A DNA stretch of 13,201 nt, taken from assembly GCA_964372025.1 (NCBI GenBank), contig CAYJPF010000068.1:1-13201 (forward strand). The letters run 5' to 3'. The translations under genes and the position numbers were made by a program. The stretch is from CAYJBP01 sp964372025. Its GTDB lineage: Bacteria; Bacillota; Dehalobacteriia; UBA4068. The notes below the pieces were generated by a model. That model had not been told where the DNA came from. It saw only the letters and a list, made by a program, of their open reading frames with translations, and did not search any database. Position 1 is the first letter of the stretch; each line of letters opens with the position of its first letter. Shown one piece after another: positions 6,667 through 13,149 of the stretch.

Positions 6667-9456
6667 ATGGCCAAAGATAATCTATATGTAGTTGTCGATT
6701 TAGAAACTACCGGCTTAGACAGTAATTTTGATCAAATTATCGAAATTGGGGCGGTAAAAATTAAGCGCGGCTTGATTATTGATACCTTTAACAGCTTAAT
6801 CAAGATTAATCGCGCCTTACCTAATAAAATAATCGAGCTAACCGGCATCGATGATGATATGCTAAGCACAGCCCCGCCTTTAGGCGAGGTTATTTTGGCT
6901 TTCGAGGCTTTTATTGACCAAGCCCATCTAATTGCCCATAATGCCGATTTTGATAGTGATTTTTTAAGCCGCATTTGGGCCGATGATCGCCCCTGGCTCG
7001 ATACCATTAAATTAGCCCAAATTGCCTTCCCTACCCTAAATAGCTATAGCTTGGGCAATTTATGCATTGCCCTTAATATCAAAAATCAAAGTGCGCATCG
7101 AGCTTTAGGCGATGCTTTAGCCACCGCCGAAATTTTTATTCAGGCCAGACGCGCCTTAGATAGCTTGCCGCCAAAGGCCAAAACCGATATTTTGCTTTTA
7201 GCAGGCGAGCATATAAGCCCCTTAGATGATCTTTTGCGCAAACATTTAAATGCCGATAATTTAGGATTAAACCTAGAGCAAGAACAAAGCACCCGCTATA
7301 CCCCAAGAGAAATTGATGATAGCTATCAAATACCCAAAGCTTTAATCCAAGATTTTTTTGGCAGCGGTGGTATTTTTGAGCAAAATGTAGAGCATTTTTG
7401 TTATCGAGATCAACAGGTTATCATGGCCGATCAGGTGGCCGATAGCCTTAATAATAAACAATTTTTGCTGGCCGAGGCCGGCACCGGCAGCGGCAAATCC
7501 CTGGCCTATTTATTGCCGTCGGCCTTATTTGCCTTAAATTCCGGCCAAAAAGTGGGCATTAGCACCCATACCAAAAATTTGCAAGAACAATTGCTAAAAA
7601 AAGATATTCCCCTGCTGGCTGCTCATTTAGACCAACCTTTGCGGACAGCTTTATTAAAAGGGCGTTCTAATTATTTATGCCGTAGGATGTATCGTGCCAA
7701 TTTACATAATACCGATCAGCAAATTCGCTTTTTTATGATGCGCATTGCCTCCTGGCAGGCGCAAAGCTTAAGTGGCGATGGCTCGGAATTGAATATTGCC
7801 TATTATGATAAATGGCGTTGGCAACGTATTTGCGCCGCCAGCGAGAACTGCGATAGTGGCTGCACCTATTTTAAAGGTGGATGTTATGTTACAAAAGCTC
7901 GTCGCGAAACCGAGCGAGCGGATATAGTGGTGCTCAATCATGCCCTATTAATTGCCAATGCCAGCTTAGAGGGCGGATTTTTGGCTAATCTACCCTATTT
8001 GGTAATTGACGAAGCGCATCATTTAGAAGATGTGGCCGAAGATCAATTAACCGAAACAGTGGAGTTTTATCAGCTACTGCGTTTAAGCGGCCGCATTTCC
8101 CGGCGGGAAAGGGGCAAGCAGCAAGGCCTATTAGAATCGCTAAAGCGCCAGGTTGACGATTTTGTTTTAAGCGATAGTAAAGCCGAAATATTAGATCAGC
8201 ATAATCAGCGCATCGAAGAAAGTTTAGAGAGCCAAATTGCCCTAGCCGAGGCCTTTTTTAGGCAATTACAGCTGGTATTTAGCAATTTGGCGGCTAAAGA
8301 GTTATTTTTTCCGGCTAAAATTCGCCTTTTAAAGCAGCATCGTAAGCAGGCGGCTTGGGCTGATTTGGAGCTGGCCGGGCAATCCTTGGCGGCAGCAATT
8401 ACCGCAACTGCTAAAAATTTAACTTTATTGGCCGATTTTTATTTTCATTTACAAGCCGAAAACGAGATTAATAATCGTGAGGAATTAAATAGCCTAGCTG
8501 CCCAGTTTAGCCAAGCGGCTTTAAGCATTAATCATTGGCTGGCCGAGCCCGGCGATACCCGGGAATTAGTTTGCTGGCTGGAATTTAGCGCTGCCGACAA
8601 ATATCCGGAGCTTAAAGTAGCCCCCTTAGAATTAGGCACGCTTTTAAATAAATGTTTATATGATAATTGCGAAGCAATAATTTTTAGCTCGGCCACGATG
8701 ACAACCGGCCAGTCTTTTAGCTATTTTAAGCAACGCCTAGGCCTGGATTTAATTACTAAACCCCTGCAAGAAACGGTATTGCCATCGCCATTTAACTATC
8801 AAGAGCAGGCCTTATTCACAATTTGCGATGATTTACCGGATTGGAGCAAGGCCGAAGAATTAAAAGCGCAGGTGGCAATAGCAGCAAGCCTTGAGCATTT
8901 AATTTTGGCCTCTAAAGGCAGGGCTTTGGTGTTATTTACCTCGCATTATCAATTGCGGGCGGTAAATGATTTATTAAAAGCCAGGTTAGCCGAGGCCGGC
9001 ATAACATTATTGGCGCAAGGCATATCCGGCCATGCAGGCCAATTAGTAAGCCGCCTGGCCAAGGAAGAAAGATGCTGTATTTTTGGTGCAGCCAGTTTTT
9101 GGGAAGGTGTAGATATATCGGGCAGTGCGCTTTCGTTATTGGTGATAGTGCGGCTACCGTTTTGGCCACCGAATACGCCCACCCTAGCTGCCCGCATGGA
9201 AAAAATAGAGCAAAACGGCGGTTCGAGCTTTTTTGAATATAGTTTGCCACAGGCTATATTACGCTTTAAGCAGGGCTTTGGCCGTTTAATCCGCAGTATT
9301 GATGATAAAGGAGCCTTTTGCGTATTAGATGGCCGCATCCTAAGCAAAGGATATGGCCGCAATTTTATAAAATCATTACCGGCCATGCAAATGATTAAAG
9401 GTAATAGTGAGGATTTGGCCAGGCAGATTGAGGATTGGCTAGCCAAACCTATATAA
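6667..9456 (+). CDS. dinG: DinG-family ATP-dependent helicase with N-terminal DnaQ-like 3'-5' exonuclease
   Basis: This is a superfamily 2 (XPD-like) helicase fused to a DEDD exonuclease, with a likely role in DNA repair or structure resolution. Exonuclease domain, about residues 1-160: D11/E13 (DLETTGLD), D94 (HNADFD) and H144/D149 (HRALGDA) are all present. Helicase domain, about 225-929: Walker A GTGSGKS with K277, DEAH box 448-451 (VIDEAHHLED), SSATMT (motif III region), a C-terminal motif near GAASFWEGVD, and motif VI QGFGRLIR (869-876). C338, C395, C399 and C406 match the four-cysteine iron-sulfur pattern of DinG/XPD proteins; C389 is an extra cysteine. The length of 929 aa fits the fused Bacillota type. 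The start ATG follows AAGAGG (6657-6662). The last codons and TAA (9454-9456) lie inside the left arm of the 9440-9720 inverted repeat. Functions are inferred from the family. Confidence 0.93.
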   Translation: MAKDNLYVVVDLETTGLDSNFDQIIEIGAVKIKRGLIIDTFNSLIKINRALPNKIIELTGIDDDMLSTAPPLGEVILAFEAFIDQAHLIAHNADFDSDFLSRIWADDRPWLDTIKLAQIAFPTLNSYSLGNLCIALNIKNQSAHRALGDALATAEIFIQARRALDSLPPKAKTDILLLAGEHISPLDDLLRKHLNADNLGLNLEQEQSTRYTPREIDDSYQIPKALIQDFFGSGGIFEQNVEHFCYRDQQVIMADQVADSLNNKQFLLAEAGTGSGKSLAYLLPSALFALNSGQKVGISTHTKNLQEQLLKKDIPLLAAHLDQPLRTALLKGRSNYLCRRMYRANLHNTDQQIRFFMMRIASWQAQSLSGDGSELNIAYYDKWRWQRICAASENCDSGCTYFKGGCYVTKARRETERADIVVLNHALLIANASLEGGFLANLPYLVIDEAHHLEDVAEDQLTETVEFYQLLRLSGRISRRERGKQQGLLESLKRQVDDFVLSDSKAEILDQHNQRIEESLESQIALAEAFFRQLQLVFSNLAAKELFFPAKIRLLKQHRKQAAWADLELAGQSLAAAITATAKNLTLLADFYFHLQAENEINNREELNSLAAQFSQAALSINHWLAEPGDTRELVCWLEFSAADKYPELKVAPLELGTLLNKCLYDNCEAIIFSSATMTTGQSFSYFKQRLGLDLITKPLQETVLPSPFNYQEQALFTICDDLPDWSKAEELKAQVAIAASLEHLILASKGRALVLFTSHYQLRAVNDLLKARLAEAGITLLAQGISGHAGQLVSRLAKEERCCIFGAASFWEGVDISGSALSLLVIVRLPFWPPNTPTLAARMEKIEQNGGSSFFEYSLPQAILRFKQGFGRLIRSIDDKGAFCVLDGRILSKGYGRNFIKSLPAMQMIKGNSEDLARQIEDWLAKPI

Positions 9457-9466
9457 TCCGAACCCA

Positions 9467-9575
9467 TTTTTTAACAAATTTGCCGGCTTCATACGGGCTT
9501 GCCAGCTCTTGACATAGCACCACTATGACGGCGAGCTGCCGCGCCGGTCTGAAGCGCGGCAAATTTGCTAAAAAA
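9467..9575. repeat. Hairpin 1 of the nested element
   Basis: The outer stem pairs 9467-9490 with 9551-9575: the run of six T with six A, then CAAATTTGCCG with CGGCAAATTTG, then GCTTC with GAAGC, with one mismatch (9474/9568) and one bulged base (9556). Inside, CAGCTC (9503-9508) pairs with GAGCTG (9533-9538) and CATAG (9513-9517) with CTATG (9523-9527) around a short loop. No gene is seen. Confidence 0.75.
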
Positions 9576-9586
9576 TCGCTGCGCGA

Positions 9587-9693
9587 CCCCAGAAAAAATT
9601 AGGGCGGGCTAGGCAAGGCACGACGACGCAGCTGTACTTAACGTACTGCAAGGAGGAGAAACGCAGCATAGGCCGCCCTAATTTTTTCTGGGG
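9587..9693. repeat. Hairpin 2 of the nested element, perfect 21-bp stem
   Basis: Bases 9587-9607 (starting CCCCAGAAAAAATTAGGG) and 9673-9693 are perfect inverse complements over 21 bp. The 65-bp interior contains further short pairings around GCAG..GTAC / GTACTGC (about 9630-9650) and purine-rich sequence (AAGGAGGAGAAACGCAG). The perfect stem suggests recent origin or selection on structure. No coding sequence is apparent. Confidence 0.85.
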
Positions 9694-9732
9694 TGGATTC
9701 GGATTATATAGGTTTGGCTAAAGTAACCAAGC

Positions 9733-9764
9733 ACCAAACCCAAAATACTTCATATCATATATTA
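9733..9764 (+). promoter_or_regulatory. Weak candidate mother-cell sigma promoter for the spoVM-like gene
   Basis: CATATATTA at 9756-9764 fits the CATAnnnTA -10 pattern of the sporulation factor SigK and partly resembles the SigE -10. An AACC about 15 bases upstream (9737-9740) could serve as a SigK-type -35; no SigE-type ATA -35 box is at the correct spacing. Transcription would start near 9770, about 20 bases before the ATG. In an AT-rich spacer this match could be chance. Confidence 0.22.
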
Positions 9765-9790
9765 ACGTAAATGATAAGGAAGGTGAGGCT

Positions 9791-9868
9791 ATGCGAGTTT
9801 ACTATCTTAAGCTACCAAATTTTATCATGAATGTACTGCGCAAAAAGCAAACCCCAACTACAAAATAG
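9791..9868 (+). CDS. spoVM: SpoVM-like sporulation peptide, 25 aa
   Basis: This short frame reads MRVYYLKLPNFIMNVLR followed by KKQTPTTK and a TAG stop. It closely follows B. subtilis SpoVM as I recall it (26 aa, MKFYTIKLPKFLGGIVR...). Shared features are a basic residue at 2, Y4, the K7-L8-P9 core, F11, aliphatic residues at 12, 15 and 16, and R17. SpoVM is an amphipathic helical peptide that marks the convex outer forespore membrane and anchors SpoIVA for coat and cortex assembly in the mother cell; P9 is important for that localisation. A strong purine-rich site, AAGGAAGGTGAGG (9776-9788), precedes the ATG. The C-terminal part differs from the usual sequence, being polar and threonine-rich. 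The gene lies alone between the inverted-repeat element and a terminator. Its presence implies an endospore-forming lineage. Confidence 0.8.
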   Translation: MRVYYLKLPNFIMNVLRKKQTPTTK

Positions 9869-9882
9869 TAAAAAGTTTTAGT

Positions 9883-9929
9883 CAATTTTTTTCAAAAAAT
9901 TGCAGGGGTATTGGGGGCAGCGCCCCCAA
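9883..9929 (+). other. Two small hairpins downstream of the spoVM-like gene
   Basis: CAATTTTTT (9883-9891) can pair with AAAAAATTG (9894-9902), an AT-only stem of doubtful stability. TTGGGGGC (9911-9918) pairs perfectly with GCCCCCAA (9922-9929) around AGC, a GC-rich 8-bp stem with no T-run after it. Together with the next terminator they form a cluster of structures between the converging genes. Confidence 0.5.
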
Positions 9930-9936
9930 GGTCTTA

Positions 9937-9977
9937 AAAAAGAGGGCTATCGCAAAAACTGCGATAGCCCTCTTTTT
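9937..9977. terminator. Strong bidirectional intrinsic terminator between spoVM-like gene and oppD
   Basis: The arms are 9937-9954 (AAAAAGAGGGCTATCGCA) and 9960-9977 (TGCGATAGCCCTCTTTTT), perfectly paired over 18 bp, with loop AAAAC. T-runs occur on both strands: TCTTTTT on + and, after the stem on minus, TCTTTTTT. It ends the + strand spoVM-like transcript and the minus-strand opp operon. The oppD stop codon (9976-9978) overlaps the stem. Confidence 0.93.
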
Positions 9978-11037
9978 AATCATAATCCTCAACATCAACA
10001 TGGTCGGATTTCATCCAATCCGGCTTTAAATCAGCAGGAACATCCTGCAAGGCCAGCCAACATGCTGTTTTATGTCTGGCTGCTACCTCGGTAGATGGCG
10101 GTTGCTCCTCTAAACAAATCTGCATCGCATATTCGCAGCGTGCCGCAAAAGCACAACCCTTAGGCGGTGCAAATAAATCCGGCGGGCTGCCGTCAATACT
10201 TAGCAAATCCTCTTTATGCTCGGTATTAAGCCTGGGCATCGATTTAATTAATCCCCAAGTATATGGATGACGAGGCCGATAAAATACATCATCACATAGC
10301 CCCTCTTCCACAATTTGGCCGGCATAAAATACCAAAATTCGCTTGGCCATATTAGCTACTACACCCAAATCATGGGTAATCAAAATAATCGCCGTATTAA
10401 ATTGGCTTTGCAAACCACGCATCAAATCCAAAATCTGGGCTTGGATGGTAACATCCAAAGCAGTGGTCGGCTCATCAGCTATCAAAAGCTTAGGATTGCA
10501 GCACATGGCAATAGCAATCATTACCCTTTGCCGCATCCCACCCGATAAACTATTAGGATACTCCTTAACCCGCTTTTCCGGATTGGCTATGCCTACTAAA
10601 GATAAATACTCAATAGTACGCTCTAAGGCCTGCTCGCGGCTTAAACCCTGATGCTTAATCAAAGATTCGCTAATCTGCTTGCCTACTGTCATCGTTGGGT
10701 TAAGCGAAGTCATCGGATCTTGGAATATCATACTGATATCATTGCCCCGCAAAGATTGCATTTCCTTTTCATTATAATCAACAATCTCTTGATCATTAAA
10801 TAGGATGCTGCTGCCATCTTTAATCGTGGATAAATTGGCCGGTAAAAGCTTAAGTATCGATTTAGCGGTAACCGTTTTGCCGCAACCGCTCTCCCCTACT
10901 ACCGCTAAACATTCGCCGGCTTCTAATTCAAAACTTACATCGCGCACGGCTTGTACCTTACCGCCATAAGTTTTAAACTCGATTTGTAAATTTTTAACCT
11001 GTAAAATAGGCTGATTTTGTGTATTTTGCTTGTCCAT
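9976..11037 (-). CDS. oppD: Oligopeptide/dipeptide ABC transporter ATP-binding protein (OppD type)
   Basis: This ATPase subunit powers peptide import on the cytoplasmic side of the membrane. The nucleotide-binding domain has Walker A GESGCGKT (48-55), Q-loop Q106, signature LSGGMRQ (164-170), Walker B LLIADEP with E189, and the H-loop H222. The oligopeptide-transporter C-terminal extension follows (HPYTWGLIKSMPRL, then CAFAARCEYAMQIC) with cysteines C295, C301, C308 and C326. The N-terminal TYGGKVQAVRDVSF is typical of OppD rather than OppF. The 353-aa length is normal. ATG (minus strand at 11037) follows AGGAGG (complement of 11043-11048), and the TAG stop of oppC overlaps that site, giving TAGGAGG, so translation is tightly coupled. 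The operon ends here with no OppF-type ATPase, so a second ATPase may be encoded elsewhere or this one may act as a homodimer. Confidence 0.95.
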   Translation of the reverse strand: MDKQNTQNQPILQVKNLQIEFKTYGGKVQAVRDVSFELEAGECLAVVGESGCGKTVTAKSILKLLPANLSTIKDGSSILFNDQEIVDYNEKEMQSLRGNDISMIFQDPMTSLNPTMTVGKQISESLIKHQGLSREQALERTIEYLSLVGIANPEKRVKEYPNSLSGGMRQRVMIAIAMCCNPKLLIADEPTTALDVTIQAQILDLMRGLQSQFNTAIILITHDLGVVANMAKRILVFYAGQIVEEGLCDDVFYRPRHPYTWGLIKSMPRLNTEHKEDLLSIDGSPPDLFAPPKGCAFAARCEYAMQICLEEQPPSTEVAARHKTACWLALQDVPADLKPDWMKSDHVDVEDYD

Positions 11038-11046
11038 AGCCGCCTC

Positions 11047-11979
11047 CTATTTACGCATTTTAGGATCTAAGGCATCACGTAAGCCATCACCTAAAAGGTT
11101 TAAGGATAGCATGGTGGTGCAGATGAAAAAGGCCGGAATCAATAATTGATAGGGGGCAATCCTAAATACTTCAGAAGCAGACTGAGCCAAAGCGCCCCAA
11201 GATGAATCCGGTGCCTGAATACCCAAGCCAATATAAGATAAAAAGGCCTCGGTAAAAATGGCATGGGGTATGGCCATTGTCATTTGAGTAATAACAATAC
11301 CACTAATATTAGGGAAAAAATGCCGCAAAATAATTCGGCTATGGCTAGCACCCAAAGTTTTAGCAGCAAGTACATATTCGGAATTCTTAAGCTGCAAAAT
11401 TTGGCCACGTACCAGGCGAGCATTACCTACCCAGCCTACAATAACCATCGCCGTTATCAGGCTGCCTATACCCTTACCCATTACCGTCATCATCAAAATC
11501 GCTAAAATAATCATCGGTATACCATAAAGAATATCGATAATCCGCATGATAACCATATCGGTTTTGCCGCCAAAATAACCGGCAATACCGCCCACAATCG
11601 AACCGATTAACATATTAATCGATACAACCGCCAAGCCGATAAATAATGATACCCTAGCACCTGTCCAGGTTCTTGTCCATAGATCGCGGCCGGATTTATC
11701 GGTGCCGAACCAATGCTCGGAGCTGGGTTCTTGATTAATGGCCTGAAAATTATTTTCATTGCCGGTATAAGGCGAAAATATCGGCGCAAATATGGCCAAT
11801 AATACATATAAAACCAGGATAATTAAGCCAATTAAGGCAATTTTATTCTTACGTAATTTAATCCAGGCATCCTGCCAATAAGTTAGGCTGGGACGCACCA
11901 CTTTATTCTTTTCGCTATCATCAATTTTAACCCGTTTAAATAAATCGGGATTATAATTTTTTTGCGCTTCGGTAGTCAT
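11047..11979 (-). CDS. oppC: Oligopeptide/dipeptide ABC transporter permease (OppC type)
   Basis: This inner-membrane subunit forms the peptide channel with OppB. A hydrophilic cytoplasmic N-terminus of about 45 residues precedes the first membrane helix (about 48-69). A short external segment follows with the OppC hallmark HWFGTDKSGRDLWTR (89-103). Further helices lie at about 107-135, 142-167, 170-187, 225-245 and 276-299. The EAA cytoplasmic loop, which docks on the ATPase, is at 201-224 (EYVLAAKTLGASHSRIILRH). The length is 310 aa. ATG (minus strand, 11979) is preceded by AGGAGGA, and oppB stops only 11 bp upstream, so the genes are co-transcribed and probably translationally coupled. No irregularity is seen. 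Whether the substrate is a di-, tri- or longer peptide cannot be decided from the permease. Confidence 0.95.
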   Translation of the reverse strand: MTTEAQKNYNPDLFKRVKIDDSEKNKVVRPSLTYWQDAWIKLRKNKIALIGLIILVLYVLLAIFAPIFSPYTGNENNFQAINQEPSSEHWFGTDKSGRDLWTRTWTGARVSLFIGLAVVSINMLIGSIVGGIAGYFGGKTDMVIMRIIDILYGIPMIILAILMMTVMGKGIGSLITAMVIVGWVGNARLVRGQILQLKNSEYVLAAKTLGASHSRIILRHFFPNISGIVITQMTMAIPHAIFTEAFLSYIGLGIQAPDSSWGALAQSASEVFRIAPYQLLIPAFFICTTMLSLNLLGDGLRDALDPKMRK

Positions 11980-11990
11980 ATAATCCTCCT

Positions 11991-12914
11991 TTATTTTTTA
12001 CTCGTTATTTTAATGCGCGGATCGACTATTCCGTACAGAATATCTACCACTAAGTTAGCAATTACCAGGAATAAGCCATAAAAGGCGGTCATGCCCAAAA
12101 CCATGGTATAATCTAAGTCATTAATACTTTGAACATAGAATTTGCCCATGCCGTCGATAGCATAAATTCTTTCGATAACAAAGGTACCGGTTAGGATAGC
12201 CGCAGTTAAAGGCCCCATTACCGTAATTACCGGCAAAATCGAATTACGAATTTGATGCCGCCACACAACCTGAAACGGCGATAAACCCTTGGCTTTAGCC
12301 GTTAAAATATAATCCTGATTAATAACTTCCAGCATCGAAGAACGCATTAAGCGAGTAACCAAAGCTAAAGTATAAAAGCTTAAAGCAATAACCGGCAATA
12401 TTTTTTGATTAGGTTCTTCCCATAAACCGGCCGGCAATAATTTCCATTCAATAGCAAAATATAATTGCAAAATTGTACCGATAATAAAGTCCGGCGCCGA
12501 AACACCGATAATAGCTACCAAAACACAAATATAATCGATTGCCTTACCGGCATTTTGCGCCGATAAGGTGCCCAGTATTAGCCCTAAGGCCAAAGCAAAA
12601 CCAATTGCCCTTAAACCCAATGAGGCCGATACAGGAAAGGTTTCGGCAATAACATCATTTACCGAACGACCTACATATTTTAAAGATGTACCTAAATCGC
12701 CTTGCAATAAATTGCCGATATAACGTACCCATTGAATATGAATAGGCTGATCGAAGCCATAGTAGGCTTCCATTTTAGCCTGAATTTCCGGGCTGGTTTT
12801 TTCATCCTGAAAAGGATCGCCCGGCAACATGCGCACCAGCACAAAGATAATTGTAATTAGTACCAATAGGGTAAGAGCAGCAATTAACACTCTTTTTAAT
12901 ATATAATTAGCCAT
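11991..12914 (-). CDS. oppB: Oligopeptide/dipeptide ABC transporter permease (OppB type)
   Basis: This is the second channel-forming permease of the importer. It starts MANYILKRVLIAALTLLVLI, with the first helix at about residues 8-28 and then the family signature VRMLPGDPF (27-35). A periplasm-side-type loop region (about 36-95) follows, then five more helices. The EAA loop is at about 201-224 (DYILTAKAKGLSPFQVVWRH), and the C-terminus has the typical YTMVLGMTAFYG...VDPRIK. The length is 307 aa. I chose the ATG at 12914 (minus strand) because AAAGAGGG (complement of 12922-12929) lies 7 bases upstream and the protein then begins in the family's usual place. A longer open frame reaches 13049, but its extra 45 codons run through the hairpin and repeat region and are probably untranslated leader. 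It follows oppA and precedes oppC in the same operon. Confidence 0.93.
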   Translation of the reverse strand: MANYILKRVLIAALTLLVLITIIFVLVRMLPGDPFQDEKTSPEIQAKMEAYYGFDQPIHIQWVRYIGNLLQGDLGTSLKYVGRSVNDVIAETFPVSASLGLRAIGFALALGLILGTLSAQNAGKAIDYICVLVAIIGVSAPDFIIGTILQLYFAIEWKLLPAGLWEEPNQKILPVIALSFYTLALVTRLMRSSMLEVINQDYILTAKAKGLSPFQVVWRHQIRNSILPVITVMGPLTAAILTGTFVIERIYAIDGMGKFYVQSINDLDYTMVLGMTAFYGLFLVIANLVVDILYGIVDPRIKITSKK

Positions 12915-12940
12915 GCTTGCACCCTCTTTGAAATATTTGT

Positions 12941-13025
12941 AAAAATAAAAAATCTGTAAAGACGGCCTTGACCGAAAATGGGTAATAACCTTTTTCAAAC
13001 GGTCAAGACCGTTCCCTACAGATTT
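12941..13025 (-). promoter_or_regulatory. Intercistronic attenuator-like hairpin between oppA and oppB
   Basis: In minus-strand RNA, the segment complementary to 13000-13025 pairs with that complementary to 12950-12974. There is a 13-bp lower-loop stem (12962-12974 with 13000-13012, one G-U), a small internal loop, and a 9-bp basal stem (12950-12958 with 13017-13025); the apical loop is 25 bases. The RNA then runs UUUAUUUUUA (complement of 12940-12949), as in an intrinsic terminator. It lies after the oppA stop and about 35 bases before the oppB start. Partial termination would give more binding protein than permease, a common arrangement in such operons. The role is inferred. Confidence 0.65.
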
Positions 13026-13126
13026 AATTTTTCTGATCCAGCCAACCAAACCCTTATCACAAAGTTTTGCTGCTAAGGTAGGCTAGCTATTTACGGTCAA
13101 GACCGTTCCCTACAGATTTAATTTTT
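12999..13126. repeat. 34-bp exact direct repeat in the oppA-oppB spacer
   Basis: The sequence beginning ACGGTCAAGACCGTTCCC and ending in AATTTTT occurs exactly at 12999-13032 and 13093-13126, 94 bases apart from start to start. The first copy forms the 5' arm of the attenuator-like hairpin in minus-strand RNA. A third, diverged and inverted copy (12950-12974) is its 3' arm. Each direct copy also contains the small palindrome CGGTCAAGACCG. Confidence 0.9.
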
Positions 13127-13149
13127 TAATAAAGTTTAACTACAACGGC

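Larger units (their letters stand above)
9440..9720. repeat. 281-bp nested inverted-repeat element at the dinG 3' end
   Basis: The outer arms are 9440-9466 (TAGCCAAACCTATATAATCC...) and 9694-9720. They are inverse complements over 27 positions with one mismatch. Directly inside the left arm begins hairpin 1 (9467-9575); directly inside the right arm ends hairpin 2 (9587-9693); ten bases (9577-9586) join them. One strand could therefore fold as a three-way junction with a closing stem and two long hairpins. The left arm contains the last codons and stop of dinG. No open reading frame of transposase size is present and no flanking target duplication is visible. It looks like a non-coding interspersed element (MITE- or REP-like). 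It could alternatively be two adjacent elements flanked by an inverted copy of the dinG end. Confidence 0.8.

Noticed and set aside
8949..9467. 172-codon minus-strand frame opposite dinG
   Set aside because: It lies wholly antisense to conserved helicase motifs, has no ribosome binding site of note and resembles no family. It is a shadow frame.
9440..9720. A complete insertion sequence
   Set aside because: The 281-bp unit has no transposase-size frame and no visible target-site duplication. At most it is a non-autonomous element.
12999..13126. Two 34-bp exact repeats with a 60-bp spacer, as a CRISPR array
   Set aside because: There are only two direct copies, the spacer is longer than usual, a third copy is inverted, and no cas genes are nearby. 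An attenuator or interspersed repeat explains it better.
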